Source of the DNA: Hyphomicrobium denitrificans ATCC 51888
GTDB taxonomy: Bacteria; Pseudomonadota; Alphaproteobacteria; Rhizobiales; Hyphomicrobiaceae
Assembly (NCBI RefSeq): GCF_000143145.1
Contig: NC_014313.1
Coordinates: forward strand, 744,001-808,000
Reading direction: 5' to 3'
DNA: 64,000 bases
Position numbers and translations under genes: made by a program. Of the stretch, positions 30,955 through 40,684 are shown piece after piece (the first letter of the stretch is position 1; each line of letters begins with the position of its first letter). A model generated the notes under the pieces. It did not search any database. It worked only from the letters and a program-made list of their open reading frames with translations, and was not told where the DNA came from.

Positions 30955-32037
30955 CTAGTCCGATTGCGAAAGTTGCAAATCGAGCTGCGCGTCGTCGTTG
31001 GATGAGAAGTTTGAAACGGACACGCCGACGAGTCTGATTCCGATCGCGACCGGATAGATCGATCGGACCAATGCGAGGCTGGTTTCGTGCAGCAGTTCGC
31101 GCGACGTGATCGGCCGCGATGCCGTGCGGCTGCGCGTGACGATGCGGAAATCGGCGTATTTGATTTTCACGGTGGCGGTCGCGCCGAAGCTTTGGTTCTT
31201 TTCGCACCACGCCCAGACGTCGTCGGCCATCTCGAGAACGCCAGCTTCGATTTCGGCCGGTATCACGCGATCTTCGGAAAAAGTCGTTTCGCTTCCCGAC
31301 GATTTGCGCGGCCGGTTGGGCTCGACGGGCCGGTCGTCCTCGCCGCGCGCGATCGCGTAATACCAGGCTCCTGATTTTCCGAACTGCCGCTGGAGGAACT
31401 CGATCGATTGGGAGCGCAGATCGGCGCCCGTCTGAATGCCGAGCGCATTCATCTTGGCGGCCGTCACGGGGCCGATGCCGTGAAATTTCTTGACGGGAAG
31501 CGTCGCGATGAATTCGGCGCCGCGCTGGGGCGGGATGACGTACTGGCCGTTGGGCTTGCGCATGTCGGACGCGAGCTTGGCGAGGAACTTGTTATAGGAC
31601 ACGCCGGCTGAGGCCGTCAGACCTGTTTCAGAGAGAATGCACGCGCGGATTTCGGTAGCGGTGTCGGACGCGGTCGGGAGGCCGCGCGGGTTCGCGGTCA
31701 CGTCGAGATAGGCTTCGTCGAGCGATAGCGGTTCGATGACGTCCGTGTATCGCGCGAAGATTGCGCGGATTTGCTGCGAGACGGCGCGATAGGCGTCGAA
31801 CCGGGGCTGCACGAAGATCAGCTCGGGGCATTGGCGAATAGCGGTCGTCGACGGCATGGCGGATCGCACGCCGAACGCCCGGGCTTCATAGCTGGCCGCG
31901 GCGACGACACCACGTTTCGCGCCATAGCCGACGGCGAGAGCCTTGCCGCGAAGTTCCGGGTTGTCGCGCTGTTCAACGGATGCGTAAAAGGCATCCATGT
32001 CGACATGAATGATTTTGCGGGTTGGAACGTCGGCCAT
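30955..32037 (-). CDS. dinB: DNA polymerase IV (Y-family)
   Basis: Translesion polymerase of 360 residues. Catalytic acidic motifs DMDAFYASVE (N-terminus) and SLDEAYLDVT are intact, the helix-hairpin region LPVKKFHGIGPVTAAKMNALG is present, and the little-finger domain ends the protein. It has the usual DinB length. ATG 32037 is preferred to an ATG at 32052. No GTTC-N7-GTTC LexA element was found upstream, unlike the imuA promoter 0.9 kb away. It sits 63 bases upstream of cbiZ on the same strand but is probably functionally unrelated. Confidence 0.95.
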   Translation of the reverse strand: MADVPTRKIIHVDMDAFYASVEQRDNPELRGKALAVGYGAKRGVVAAASYEARAFGVRSAMPSTTAIRQCPELIFVQPRFDAYRAVSQQIRAIFARYTDVIEPLSLDEAYLDVTANPRGLPTASDTATEIRACILSETGLTASAGVSYNKFLAKLASDMRKPNGQYVIPPQRGAEFIATLPVKKFHGIGPVTAAKMNALGIQTGADLRSQSIEFLQRQFGKSGAWYYAIARGEDDRPVEPNRPRKSSGSETTFSEDRVIPAEIEAGVLEMADDVWAWCEKNQSFGATATVKIKYADFRIVTRSRTASRPITSRELLHETSLALVRSIYPVAIGIRLVGVSVSNFSSNDDAQLDLQLSQSD

Positions 32038-32229
32038 GACGAAGCCTAGCACGGCAATTTTCGGATTTCGATTGCGGGCGGAAGGTGCGCAGCTTTGGCG
32101 CGGAGGCGGGAGAAATTGACAGTTCTCGCAGACGGCATCTGTTCTAAAGATTATACATGTAACCCGATAAGGCTGTCGTATGTTTAGACAGCTGGATTGC
32201 GACGATGCGGTTCAAGGTGAGGTCAACAT

Positions 32230-32820
32230 ATGCTTCAAGCCTGGATGTCGTACGGCTTCATCGTTCTGCTGGCGATCGGCGTGCTTGCGTACATTCTATG
32301 GCGCAGGCGCGGTGTGCTTCTGGCCTTAGCTGCGATCGTTGTCGGTCTTCCGCTCTGGTTCGTGTGGGAATATGCGCGTCCGACATGGACGACGGGCGTC
32401 GTGACCGGAACGGAAGTCCGGCGTAGCGAGGCTGATGCGCAGGGCAATACCAGCGACATCCGGTATGTCTATATCCGCAATCAGTCGGACCGGGGCCTCG
32501 AGCTCGTCAATGAAGACTCCTGGTGGTGGCTGAAGCGCAATAGCGAGCGCGTCTTCAACGATGCCAAGACGGCAGAGCTTCGCAAATCCGAAGTGACCGT
32601 GATGTGGAACCGGTGGCGGTCGACACTCTTCTCATTCTATCCGAATGTGATTGCGATCGGCTCCGCAGGCTATTGGCCGTTCTGGTCGTTCAGGGTCGTC
32701 GTTTTCTACGGCCTCTCGGTGCTGCTCTGGCTTGGGTACTTCGTCGGCTTCATGCGGCTCGGGCGCTGGGGAGCTTCATCGGCTGCTTCGTCGCCTGTCC
32801 AAGGCTCCGACCCAGCCTAA
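32230..32820 (+). CDS. DUF1523-like membrane protein
   Basis: The 196-residue protein has two hydrophobic segments at the N-terminus (about 10-47) and one at the C-terminus (about 158-180). Between them is the pattern VVTGTEVRRS ... DIRYVYIRN ... LVNEDSWWW ... VTVMWNRWRSTLFSFYPNVIAI, as in the DUF1523 family: a periplasmic domain anchored at both ends. Function is unknown. It lies alone between dinB and the LexA-boxed cassette. Confidence 0.7.
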   Translation: MLQAWMSYGFIVLLAIGVLAYILWRRRGVLLALAAIVVGLPLWFVWEYARPTWTTGVVTGTEVRRSEADAQGNTSDIRYVYIRNQSDRGLELVNEDSWWWLKRNSERVFNDAKTAELRKSEVTVMWNRWRSTLFSFYPNVIAIGSAGYWPFWSFRVVVFYGLSVLLWLGYFVGFMRLGRWGASSAASSPVQGSDPA

Positions 32821-32875
32821 GTTTGTATAGCGCCATGCCTTCAGCGGGGCTCGACAAAGAAGAGAAAGTCGCCTA

Positions 32876-32890
32876 GAACAAAGAGAGAAC
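32876..32890 (+). promoter_or_regulatory. LexA operator (SOS box) of the imuA-imuB-dnaE2 operon
   Basis: GAACAAAGAGAGAAC is GAAC-N7-GAAC, the reverse complement of the alphaproteobacterial LexA consensus GTTC-N7-GTTC. It ends 26 bases before the imuA start codon, a position suited to repression. Confidence 0.85.
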
Positions 32891-32916
32891 AATTAGGCGA
32901 TCTTTTTATTCTGGCC

Positions 32917-33561
32917 ATGTCTTTCCCCTTGGATTCCTTACTGAATGCATCCTTTTCCCTTCGCGAAGTCATCGCGGGGCCGGGGCATGCGGGGGCTGCT
33001 CTTGGCTTCGGTTTGGCGCTCGCAATGCAGGGAAGGGCTGCGGCGCGTCCGGCCGGTCTGTTGTGGGTGCGGGAAGCCGCCGCCGTGGCGGAAGCCGGAG
33101 GCGTCTATGGTCCGGGGCTCAACACACTCGGGCTCTCTCCCGACACTTGCATCGTCGTGGAAGCGCGATCTCTTATCGATGGGCTGCGCGCCACTCTCGA
33201 AGGTGCGCGGTGCGCCGCGTTGCATGCCGTTGTTCTGGAAACGGTCGCGCCCATCGATCTGACGGCGAGCCGAAGATTGAAACTCGCCTCTGAAAAATCC
33301 GGTGTCGAGATCGTGCTCATCCGGCACGGGGGCCGGGTCACGCCGAATGCCGCGCAAGTGCGTTGGCGTGTGCAGGGCGCGCCTCTCATGGACCCGGATG
33401 GCAGACGGCCGCCGACCTTCGAGGCAGTCGTGCTGAAAAGCTCGTCGGGTCTCGATGGGAGAAGTTGTATCGTGGAGTGGGATCATGAGCGGCAATGCTT
33501 CTCGCAGACGGTATCTCAGTCTGTGGATGCCGTTCCTGTCGTCGGATCGCTGGCAGCGTGA
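32917..33561 (+). CDS. imuA: ImuA, RecA-like component of the mutasome
   Basis: SulA/RecA-like protein of 214 residues, the first member of the damage-inducible ImuA-ImuB-DnaE2 translesion system. The opening PLDSLLNASFSLREVIAGPG and an AAALGFGLALA-like helix match the ImuA family, which resembles a shortened RecA. An LexA operator precedes it. The stop lies 77 bases inside the imuB frame, so translation is coupled. Role: localises or supports the error-prone DnaE2 polymerase. Confidence 0.88.
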   Translation: MSFPLDSLLNASFSLREVIAGPGHAGAALGFGLALAMQGRAAARPAGLLWVREAAAVAEAGGVYGPGLNTLGLSPDTCIVVEARSLIDGLRATLEGARCAALHAVVLETVAPIDLTASRRLKLASEKSGVEIVLIRHGGRVTPNAAQVRWRVQGAPLMDPDGRRPPTFEAVVLKSSSGLDGRSCIVEWDHERQCFSQTVSQSVDAVPVVGSLAA

Positions 33562-35020
33562 GACTGGAAGCGGCACCGATCTGCCGCGAGTTTTCGTTGC
33601 CAAGGTCAAAGGCGTTTCGCAACTGTCCGCTGTCGATGCGCGGGCTCTGGCGGCGGGCTTGCGAACCGGAATGGCTCTGGCCGATGCGCGCGCACGTCTG
33701 CCGCGATTGCATGCGGTTGCCGCCGATCCATCGGCCGACGGCGCTTTCATCGCGCACCTTGGCGATCTGGCGCTGGCTTTCACGCCCTCGGTTGCGTTGG
33801 ACCCGCCGAACGGGCTCGCGCTCGATATCACGGGATGCAGTCATCTCTTTGCGGGAGAAGCCATGCTCGCCGCGCGACTGCAAAAGGCTTTGTGCGCGGC
33901 CGGCGTCTCCGTCGTGAGACTCGCCGTCGCGCCGACACCCGACATGGCGCGTGCGTTGGCGCGTTTTTCTCCCGCCAATCCGTGCTTTGCCGAGGACGAT
34001 GCGCTCGTGCGTGGGTTGCCCGTTGCGGCGCTCGAATGCGCCGAAGACGACGCGACGGCCTTACGGCGTGCGGGGCTCAAAACCATCGCCGAAATTGCCG
34101 ACCGGCCATCGCTGCTCTTCACGGCGCGGTTTACGTCGGCTTTCACGGCCAAGCTCGCCCGCATTCTTGGAGAAGAGGACAATCGCATCACGCCTCGCGG
34201 CAGGCGCGTCCGTTACAGAGCCGAGCAGCGCTGTGCGGAGCCTGTCGCCAGTCACGATGTCATCGCGAGGCTGCTTTCCGATCTGGTCGTATCCGTCTGC
34301 GAGCAGTTGGGAGAACGCAGCGTCGGGGGACGCATCTTTACGGGCATCTTCATGCGTGCGGACGGCGTTGTCCGGCGCATTCGGGTCGAGACGAGCCAGC
34401 CGACGCGCAACCCCGATGTGATCTTGCGACTCTACCGCGATCGTCTCGAGGCGCTCGCCGATCCGCTCGACCCCGGATTTGGTTTCGATGTCATCTGTTT
34501 CGAAGCCATACGCGTGGAGCCCTGGATCGAAAGCCAAGGTACGTTCAATGCGCAGGACGATCAGAAGGACAAGGTCGCCCAGCTCGTCGATCGTCTGAGC
34601 ACCATGTTTGGCCGCGAACGCGTGATGCGATTGCATCCGCTCGATAGTCATGTTCCGGAGCGTGCGCAGACGATGCTTCCGGCCGCACTCTCCGCGCCTT
34701 TGCAGGAATGGGGACAGGGTGCACTTCAAGCTCAAGCGGGATTGCGCCCGCTGCTCATCTATGCGCGTCCGCATCCGATCGACGTTAAATCCGATGCCAA
34801 CGACAGGCCGGAAAGCGTTCGCTGGCGTCGCGTCACGCATCGGATTGCGCGGGCGATCGGTCCCGAGCGAATTGCAGATGAGTGGTGGCGTCCGGCGTCG
34901 GACTATGGCACGCGCGACTATTATCGCGTCGAAAGCTCCGAGGGCCGTCGGTTCTGGATTTTTTGTGGGGCGTCGGGTGATGAAAGGCAGAGGTGGTTTC
35001 TGCATGGGGTTTTCTCATGA
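33485..35020 (+). CDS. imuB: ImuB, inactive Y-family polymerase subunit
   Basis: The 511-residue protein has Y-family polymerase organisation but lacks the catalytic acidic residues. The N-terminus reads RRYLSLWMPFLSSDRW in place of a DxDxF motif, as in ImuB proteins generally. Such proteins act as adaptors between the beta clamp, ImuA and DnaE2. ATG 33485 starts inside imuA, and the stop overlaps the dnaE2 ATG by 4 bases (ATGA). The C-terminal extension (about 400-511) is typical of ImuB. Confidence 0.9.
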   Translation: MSGNASRRRYLSLWMPFLSSDRWQRETGSGTDLPRVFVAKVKGVSQLSAVDARALAAGLRTGMALADARARLPRLHAVAADPSADGAFIAHLGDLALAFTPSVALDPPNGLALDITGCSHLFAGEAMLAARLQKALCAAGVSVVRLAVAPTPDMARALARFSPANPCFAEDDALVRGLPVAALECAEDDATALRRAGLKTIAEIADRPSLLFTARFTSAFTAKLARILGEEDNRITPRGRRVRYRAEQRCAEPVASHDVIARLLSDLVVSVCEQLGERSVGGRIFTGIFMRADGVVRRIRVETSQPTRNPDVILRLYRDRLEALADPLDPGFGFDVICFEAIRVEPWIESQGTFNAQDDQKDKVAQLVDRLSTMFGRERVMRLHPLDSHVPERAQTMLPAALSAPLQEWGQGALQAQAGLRPLLIYARPHPIDVKSDANDRPESVRWRRVTHRIARAIGPERIADEWWRPASDYGTRDYYRVESSEGRRFWIFCGASGDERQRWFLHGVFS

Positions 35021-38000
35021 CCTCCTATGCCGAACTCGCGACGACGACGAATTTCTCGTTTCTGCGCGGCGCATCTAACCCCGAAGATTTCGTCGGGCGC
35101 GCCATCCTTCTCGGGCATACGGGCATCGGCATCGCCGATCGCAATACGCTCGCGGGCGTGGTCCGGGCTTATGGCGCTTTGCAGGACTTGAGGCGCGAAG
35201 GATTACCGGCACCGCAAAAGGTCCGCGAAGGTTCCGGCCCTGGCGAGTACGCCTGGGTCGTCGATGGCAAGTCGCGAGAATGGGCCGACTTTTCGAATGC
35301 CATTAAAGCTCGTGCGGAGAGTTTCACGCTGCTCGCCGGTGCGCGGCTCGTTTTCATGGACGGCACGCCGGACATTATCGCCTATCCGGAAAACCGCGCG
35401 GGCTGGGCGCGGCTCTGCCGTCTGCTCACGCATGGAAAGCGTCTGGCAAAGAAGGGCGAATGCAGTCTTTGTCGAGAGGACCTGCTGTCGGATTGCGCCG
35501 ATCTTCAGTTGATCGTCATGTCGCCTCCGGTGCTCGATGGCTTCGAAGCGTATGTTCGCGTGATCGCGAAGGCCGCGCCGAACAATGTGTGGCTTGCGGC
35601 GAGCCTGCATTTGAAAGGCGATGACAGCCGCGTTCTGCATCGGCTGAGCGCTATTGCGAAGTCTTCGAACGTGCCGCTGATTGCCGTCAATGACGTGCTC
35701 TACGACGTTCCGGAACAGCGGCCGGTTCAAGACATCCTCACGTGCATCCGCGAAGGTCTGCGCATCGAAGCTGCTGGTACGCGGCTCGAAGCCAACGCCG
35801 AGCGCCACTTGAAGAGTTCGGAGGAAATGGAGCGGCTGTTCCGCGATTATCCATCCGCCGTTGCCGCCACGCAGGATCTGCTTCGGCGCATCTCGTTTTC
35901 TCTCGGTGAACTCAAATACGAGTATCCCGAAGAACCGGTTCCGGCCGGTTGGACGCCGCAAGGTTGGCTCGAACATCTGAGCTGGCAAAAGGCGGGTGAG
36001 CGCTATCCGTCCGGCGTGCCGGAAAAAGTCCAGCAGCAAGTCACGGAGGAACTCAAGCTCATTGCCCAGCTGGATTATGCGCCATACTTCCTGACGGTTT
36101 ACGATATCGTTCGCTATGCCAATGAAAAAGGCATCCTTTGCCAGGGTAGGGGATCGGCCGCGAATTCCGCCGTCTGCTACGTGCTCGGGATAACGGCGGT
36201 CGATCCCGAACAGCACAACCTGCTTTTCGCGCGCTTCATTTCGAGCGAGCGTCGCGAGCCTCCGGATATCGACGTCGATTTCGAGCATGAGCGGCGGGAG
36301 GAGGTGATCCAATACATTTACGAACGGTATGGCCGCGAACGTGCGGGACTGGTTGCGACCGTGATCCGTTATCGTCCGCGCAGCGCCATTCGCGAAGTCG
36401 GCAAGGTGCTCGGCTTGAGCGAAGATATTACCAGCCGTATTGCCGGGACCGTTTGGGGAAGCTGGGGATCGAAACTTTCCGAAACGCACCTTCGCCAAGC
36501 TGGGATCGATCATCGCAATCCGGTCATCGGGCAGGCCATCGCGTTTGCGACGCGCATTCTCGGTTTTCCGCGCCATCTCTCGCAGCATGTCGGCGGCTTC
36601 GTGCTCGCGCGCGGACGGCTGGATGAGATTGTTCCGATCGGAAACGCGGCGATGGACGACAGGACGTTCATCGAATGGGACAAGGACGACATTGATGTCT
36701 TGGGCCTGATGAAAGTCGACGTTCTGGCGCTCGGAATGCTGACATGCATTCGCAAAGCGTTCGATCTGATCCGCACGCACGAAGGCGAGAGCTTTAATCT
36801 TGCGACGCTTCCTGCCGAGCAGCCGGACATCTACGCAATGCTTCAGAAGGGCGACTCGATCGGGGTCTTTCAGGTCGAGAGCCGGGCGCAGATCAACATG
36901 CTGCCGCGGCTCAGGCCTGATAAGTTTTACGACCTCGTCATTCAGGTTGCGATCGTGCGGCCGGGACCGATCCAAGGCGACATGGTGCACCCGTATTTGC
37001 GCCGCCGGAAAAATCGGGAAGAAGTGACGTTTCCTTCTCCGAAGCCGCCGCACGATCCAGACGAACTCAAGAACGTGTTGTCGCGAACGCTCGGTGTTCC
37101 GCTTTTTCAAGAACAGGCGATGCAACTTGCCATGGTCGCAGCGCAGTTCACCGATGCGGAGGCCAATCAACTTCGCCGCGCGATGGCGACGTTCCGCCAT
37201 GTCGGCACGATCGGCAAATTCGAGTCGCTGCTCGTCGAACGTATGGTCGCTCGGGGATACGATCGCGATTTTGCGGAGCGGTGCTTCGAGCAGATCAAGG
37301 GCTTCGGCGAATACGGATTTCCGGAAAGCCACGCGGCGGCGTTTGCCAGGCTCGTCTATATCTCCGCGTTCATCAAATGCCGCTATCCGGCGGCGTTCGC
37401 GTGCGCACTTTTGAATTCGCAGCCCATGGGATTTTATGCTCCGGCGCAGATCGTGCGCGACGCGCACGAGCATGGCGTCGAGGTCTATCCGGCCGATGTC
37501 AATGCAAGCGACTGGGACAATACGCTTTGCGCGGGCGCTGGGGGAAAAACGGCTTTGCGTATCGGTTTCCGGCAAATCGACGGATTGTCGGAAGATTGGT
37601 GCAAGCGGCTGATCGATATGCGCCGGAATGGCTATGCCGATCTCGATAGCCTGGCGCAGCGTACGCGTCTGCCGCAGCGCGCGCTGCGACTGCTCGCCGA
37701 TGCCGATTGTTTCCGCTCCGTCGGCATCCATCGCCGGGATGCGCTGTGGTCGGCGCGACGCTTGCCGGACGCAGATGAGTTGCCGTTATTTGCTGCCGCG
37801 CGCGAAGCTGATTTGGGCGAGGAAGCGGATGCGCAGCTTCCGGCAATGTCGTTGAGCGAGAACATCGCCGTGGACTACCAGACCACCCGTTTGTCGCTCA
37901 AAGGGCACCCGATGGAGTGTCTGCGCGACATCTTTCGAGGCGAAGGTATTGCATCCTGTGCCGAGCTTGCGGCGCAGCGGGACGGCAGTTGGGGCCGGGT

Positions 38001-38364
38001 CGCAGGCGTCGTGCTCGTGCGTCAGCGACCAGGAAAAGGGAACGCGATTTTCATCACTCTGGAAGACGAAACAGGAATTACGAACGCGGTGCTTTGGGCG
38101 CGGACGTTCGAGAAATTCCGCAATGAGGTCATGGGCGGCCGGCTTCTGCTGATCGAAGGCAAGGTGCAGCGTAGTCCGGAAAACGTCATCCATCTGATGG
38201 CGACGCGCATCGTCGACCGGACGCCGGAGCTTTCCCGGCTTGCGGACGCCTATAGTCCGACGATCACATTATCGAATGCCGACGAATTCCTGCATCCGCA
38301 GGCTTCCCGCGTCCGTCATCCCCGTAACGTCCGCATTCTGCCGGGTTCGCGGGACTTTCACTGA
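35017..38364 (+). CDS. dnaE2: Error-prone DNA polymerase DnaE2
   Basis: A C-family polymerase of 1115 residues. The N-terminal PHP domain (YAELATTTNFSFLRGAS, HTGIGIADRNTL), palm with catalytic aspartates in PPDIDVDFEHERREE, thumb/fingers (GQGRGSAANSAVCYVLGI-like region) and OB-fold near the C-terminus (GRVAGVVLVRQRPG, GNAIFITLEDETG) are all present. The length agrees with the DnaE2 family rather than DnaE1. It forms a tight operon with imuA and imuB and is responsible for damage-induced mutagenesis. Confidence 0.95.
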   Translation: MTSYAELATTTNFSFLRGASNPEDFVGRAILLGHTGIGIADRNTLAGVVRAYGALQDLRREGLPAPQKVREGSGPGEYAWVVDGKSREWADFSNAIKARAESFTLLAGARLVFMDGTPDIIAYPENRAGWARLCRLLTHGKRLAKKGECSLCREDLLSDCADLQLIVMSPPVLDGFEAYVRVIAKAAPNNVWLAASLHLKGDDSRVLHRLSAIAKSSNVPLIAVNDVLYDVPEQRPVQDILTCIREGLRIEAAGTRLEANAERHLKSSEEMERLFRDYPSAVAATQDLLRRISFSLGELKYEYPEEPVPAGWTPQGWLEHLSWQKAGERYPSGVPEKVQQQVTEELKLIAQLDYAPYFLTVYDIVRYANEKGILCQGRGSAANSAVCYVLGITAVDPEQHNLLFARFISSERREPPDIDVDFEHERREEVIQYIYERYGRERAGLVATVIRYRPRSAIREVGKVLGLSEDITSRIAGTVWGSWGSKLSETHLRQAGIDHRNPVIGQAIAFATRILGFPRHLSQHVGGFVLARGRLDEIVPIGNAAMDDRTFIEWDKDDIDVLGLMKVDVLALGMLTCIRKAFDLIRTHEGESFNLATLPAEQPDIYAMLQKGDSIGVFQVESRAQINMLPRLRPDKFYDLVIQVAIVRPGPIQGDMVHPYLRRRKNREEVTFPSPKPPHDPDELKNVLSRTLGVPLFQEQAMQLAMVAAQFTDAEANQLRRAMATFRHVGTIGKFESLLVERMVARGYDRDFAERCFEQIKGFGEYGFPESHAAAFARLVYISAFIKCRYPAAFACALLNSQPMGFYAPAQIVRDAHEHGVEVYPADVNASDWDNTLCAGAGGKTALRIGFRQIDGLSEDWCKRLIDMRRNGYADLDSLAQRTRLPQRALRLLADADCFRSVGIHRRDALWSARRLPDADELPLFAAAREADLGEEADAQLPAMSLSENIAVDYQTTRLSLKGHPMECLRDIFRGEGIASCAELAAQRDGSWGRVAGVVLVRQRPGKGNAIFITLEDETGITNAVLWARTFEKFRNEVMGGRLLLIEGKVQRSPENVIHLMATRIVDRTPELSRLADAYSPTITLSNADEFLHPQASRVRHPRNVRILPGSRDFH

Positions 38365-38536
38365 TCCACGCGCTGCGCGGGTCGCCGCTGGGATTGGGAT
38401 TAGGGGCGATTCCGCTATTATAGCAGACGCGCGCACATAGATTCTGCGAAAGTGTGCAAAGCAAATTTCTTTTTCTTCGTTTGTCCGGTTCCGGGGATTT
38501 GGCAAAAACGCCGTCTCAGCGACGGGGAGAACGATT

Positions 38537-39550
38537 ATGGTATTGGGACGTGTGGTTTCCTGGTTCAGCTTTTTTGCAGCGTTTCTTTTTATAATCTCGA
38601 TTTCGGCGTTTGCCGGCACGACCACCATTCTCAATGCGTCATACGACGTATCGCGGGAGCTTTATAAGGAAATCAATCCGGCGTTTGTTGCGGATTGGAA
38701 AAAGTCATCCGGTTCGGACGTTGAGGTGAAGCAGGCGCATGGTGGTTCGACGAAGCAGGCGCAGGCCGTCTCCGAAGGTCTCGAAGCGGATGTCGTAACG
38801 CTCAATCAGGCGACCGATCTGGATTTCCTTGCCAAGAGCGGTGTCATAGGGAACGACTGGCGCAGCAAGTTCCCGAACGAAGCCTCGCCCTACACCACAA
38901 CGACGGTTTTTCTCGTTCGTAAGGGCAATCCGAAAGGCATCAAGGACTGGGACGATCTGGTGAAGTCCGGAATCTCGGTCGTCATTCCGAATCCCAAGAC
39001 GTCCGGAAACGGTCGCTACAGCTATCTCGCGGCTTGGGGCTACGCGCTCGACAAGCTTGGGTCCGAAGACAAGGCGCGGGATTTCGTTGCGAAGCTCTTC
39101 GGCAATGTTCCGGTGTTCGACGGCGGTGGACGCGGTGCGACGACGACTTTCACGCAGCGTGATATCGGCGATGCGCTGATTACGTTCGAGAACGAAGCGG
39201 CGCAGATCAAAGCGGAGCTTGCCGACAGCGGTTTCGAAGTCGTCTATCCGTCCGAGAGCATCGAAGCTGCGCCACCGGTTGCGGTCGTCGAGACTGTTGT
39301 GGCGAAACGCAACACGGGAGCCGTCGCGAAGGCTTATCTCGATTTTCTTTATTCCGACGCTGCGCAACGGATCATTGCCAAGCATCATCTGCGGCCGCGC
39401 AATGCAGCTATCCTGACCGAGTTCGCCGCAAGTCTGCCGCCGATCAAGACGTTCAACGTCGAAGCGAGAATCGGCAAGTGGCCGGACGTTCAGAAGACGC
39501 ACTTTGCTGATGGCGGCATCTACGATCAGGTTACCACAAAGGCGAAATAA
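38537..39550 (+). CDS. Sulfate-binding periplasmic protein (Sbp/CysP family)
   Basis: Exported solute-binding protein of 337 residues with a signal peptide ending near AFAGT. Family motifs are LNASYDVSRELYKE, EVKQAHGGSTKQAQAV and NPKTSGNGRYSYLAAWGYA. It binds sulfate or thiosulfate for an ABC transporter. GGGGAGAACG precedes the ATG. No cysT, cysW or cysA genes are adjacent, so the permease must be elsewhere. The next gene (58 bases) is a serine acetyltransferase, followed by the encapsulin system, pointing to supply of sulfur for cysteine in that locus. Confidence 0.92.
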   Translation: MVLGRVVSWFSFFAAFLFIISISAFAGTTTILNASYDVSRELYKEINPAFVADWKKSSGSDVEVKQAHGGSTKQAQAVSEGLEADVVTLNQATDLDFLAKSGVIGNDWRSKFPNEASPYTTTTVFLVRKGNPKGIKDWDDLVKSGISVVIPNPKTSGNGRYSYLAAWGYALDKLGSEDKARDFVAKLFGNVPVFDGGGRGATTTFTQRDIGDALITFENEAAQIKAELADSGFEVVYPSESIEAAPPVAVVETVVAKRNTGAVAKAYLDFLYSDAAQRIIAKHHLRPRNAAILTEFAASLPPIKTFNVEARIGKWPDVQKTHFADGGIYDQVTTKAK

Positions 39551-39608
39551 CCGGCTTCTGACCAACGATGTTAGCTCACGAAAATCTCACCAAATCCTGC
39601 GAATAGCT

Positions 39609-40592
39609 ATGAGCCAAACACTGGACTTGATACGTGCAAATGGTGTGGCGGAAGCCGTTGGAGCGTCTGCTTCGCGGCTTCCGACGGCCGCATGGGATAT
39701 CGATTCCGTCGTGTCCGAATTGGAAGAGGCCAGATCGCGCAGCAAGCGCGTTCTTTCGGCCAGCAACCGACGGGCGCCGTTGCCCAATCCGTCGCGGCTG
39801 CGGCAAGCCATCGAGCACATTTACGGATCGTTGTTTCCGCGCCATGCGGGCGCTCTGGATCATAGCGAAGACGCGCTTCGCTTCTTTATCGGCGACCGCT
39901 TGAACGCCGCTCTGCATATTCTGGTCGAGCAAATTCATCGAGAGCATGCGTTCGTCGATGAAGCGCGCGCCGGGCAGGCTGCGCAGAATACGCCGGATGA
40001 AATCGTCGGCGCGTTCGCCCGGCAACTCCCTGAACTTTATACAACGCTCGAAACGGATATTCGAGCCGCTTACGAAGGCGATCCTTCCGCGAAGAGCACG
40101 GAAGAAGTCATCCTCAGTTTCCCTGGCGTCAGGGCAGTCATTCATCATCGCGTGGCGCATGCGCTGCACGTTCTCGGTGCGTCCGTCGTTGCACGAATTA
40201 TCGCCGAACTCGCGCATTCTCAAACGGGAATCGATATTCATCCTGGTGCGCAGATCGGCGCCGGATTCTTCATCGATCATGGAACTGGAGTTGTAATCGG
40301 CGAGACTGCCATCATCGGCGAGCGTGTGCGTCTCTACCAAGCCGTGACGCTCGGCGCGAAGCGTTTCTCTGTCGACGAGAGCGGTTCTCTCGTCAAAGGG
40401 CAGCCGCGGCATCCGATCATTGAAGACGATGTCGTGATCTATGCCGGCGCGACAATTCTCGGCCGCGTCACGATCGGGCGTGGTTCGTCGATTGGCGGTA
40501 ATGTCTGGCTTACGCGCAGTGTCCCGCCGAATAGCAATGTCCTACAGGCTCAGATCCGCAGTGAGACATTTGATAGCGGCGCAGGCATATGA
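39609..40592 (+). CDS. Serine O-acetyltransferase (EpsC/SrpH type)
   Basis: Makes O-acetylserine, the precursor of cysteine. The 327-residue protein has an N-terminal helical domain and a C-terminal left-handed beta-helix: IDIHPGAQIGAGFFIDHGTG, VVIGETAIIGERVRLYQAVTLG, with the catalytic Asp-His in DHGTG. The longer N-terminal domain resembles SrpH/EpsC rather than E. coli CysE. srpH next to an encapsulin srpI gene is a known pairing in cyanobacterial sulfur-starvation loci. The gap to the encapsulin gene is 92 bases. Confidence 0.88.
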   Translation: MSQTLDLIRANGVAEAVGASASRLPTAAWDIDSVVSELEEARSRSKRVLSASNRRAPLPNPSRLRQAIEHIYGSLFPRHAGALDHSEDALRFFIGDRLNAALHILVEQIHREHAFVDEARAGQAAQNTPDEIVGAFARQLPELYTTLETDIRAAYEGDPSAKSTEEVILSFPGVRAVIHHRVAHALHVLGASVVARIIAELAHSQTGIDIHPGAQIGAGFFIDHGTGVVIGETAIIGERVRLYQAVTLGAKRFSVDESGSLVKGQPRHPIIEDDVVIYAGATILGRVTIGRGSSIGGNVWLTRSVPPNSNVLQAQIRSETFDSGAGI

Positions 40593-40684
40593 ATCCAATA
40601 TAACGACGTTGACGTCTTATCTGTCGTTTCGATAAGCAAAAAATCGAAAACGAATTCTCTAGAACCTCAGACAACGGGTAAATC

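Noticed and set aside
35203..37731. An 842-codon open frame on the minus strand opposite dnaE2
   Set aside because: It is a GC-rich antisense shadow of dnaE2, whose polymerase motifs are intact on the plus strand; the antisense product shows no domain.
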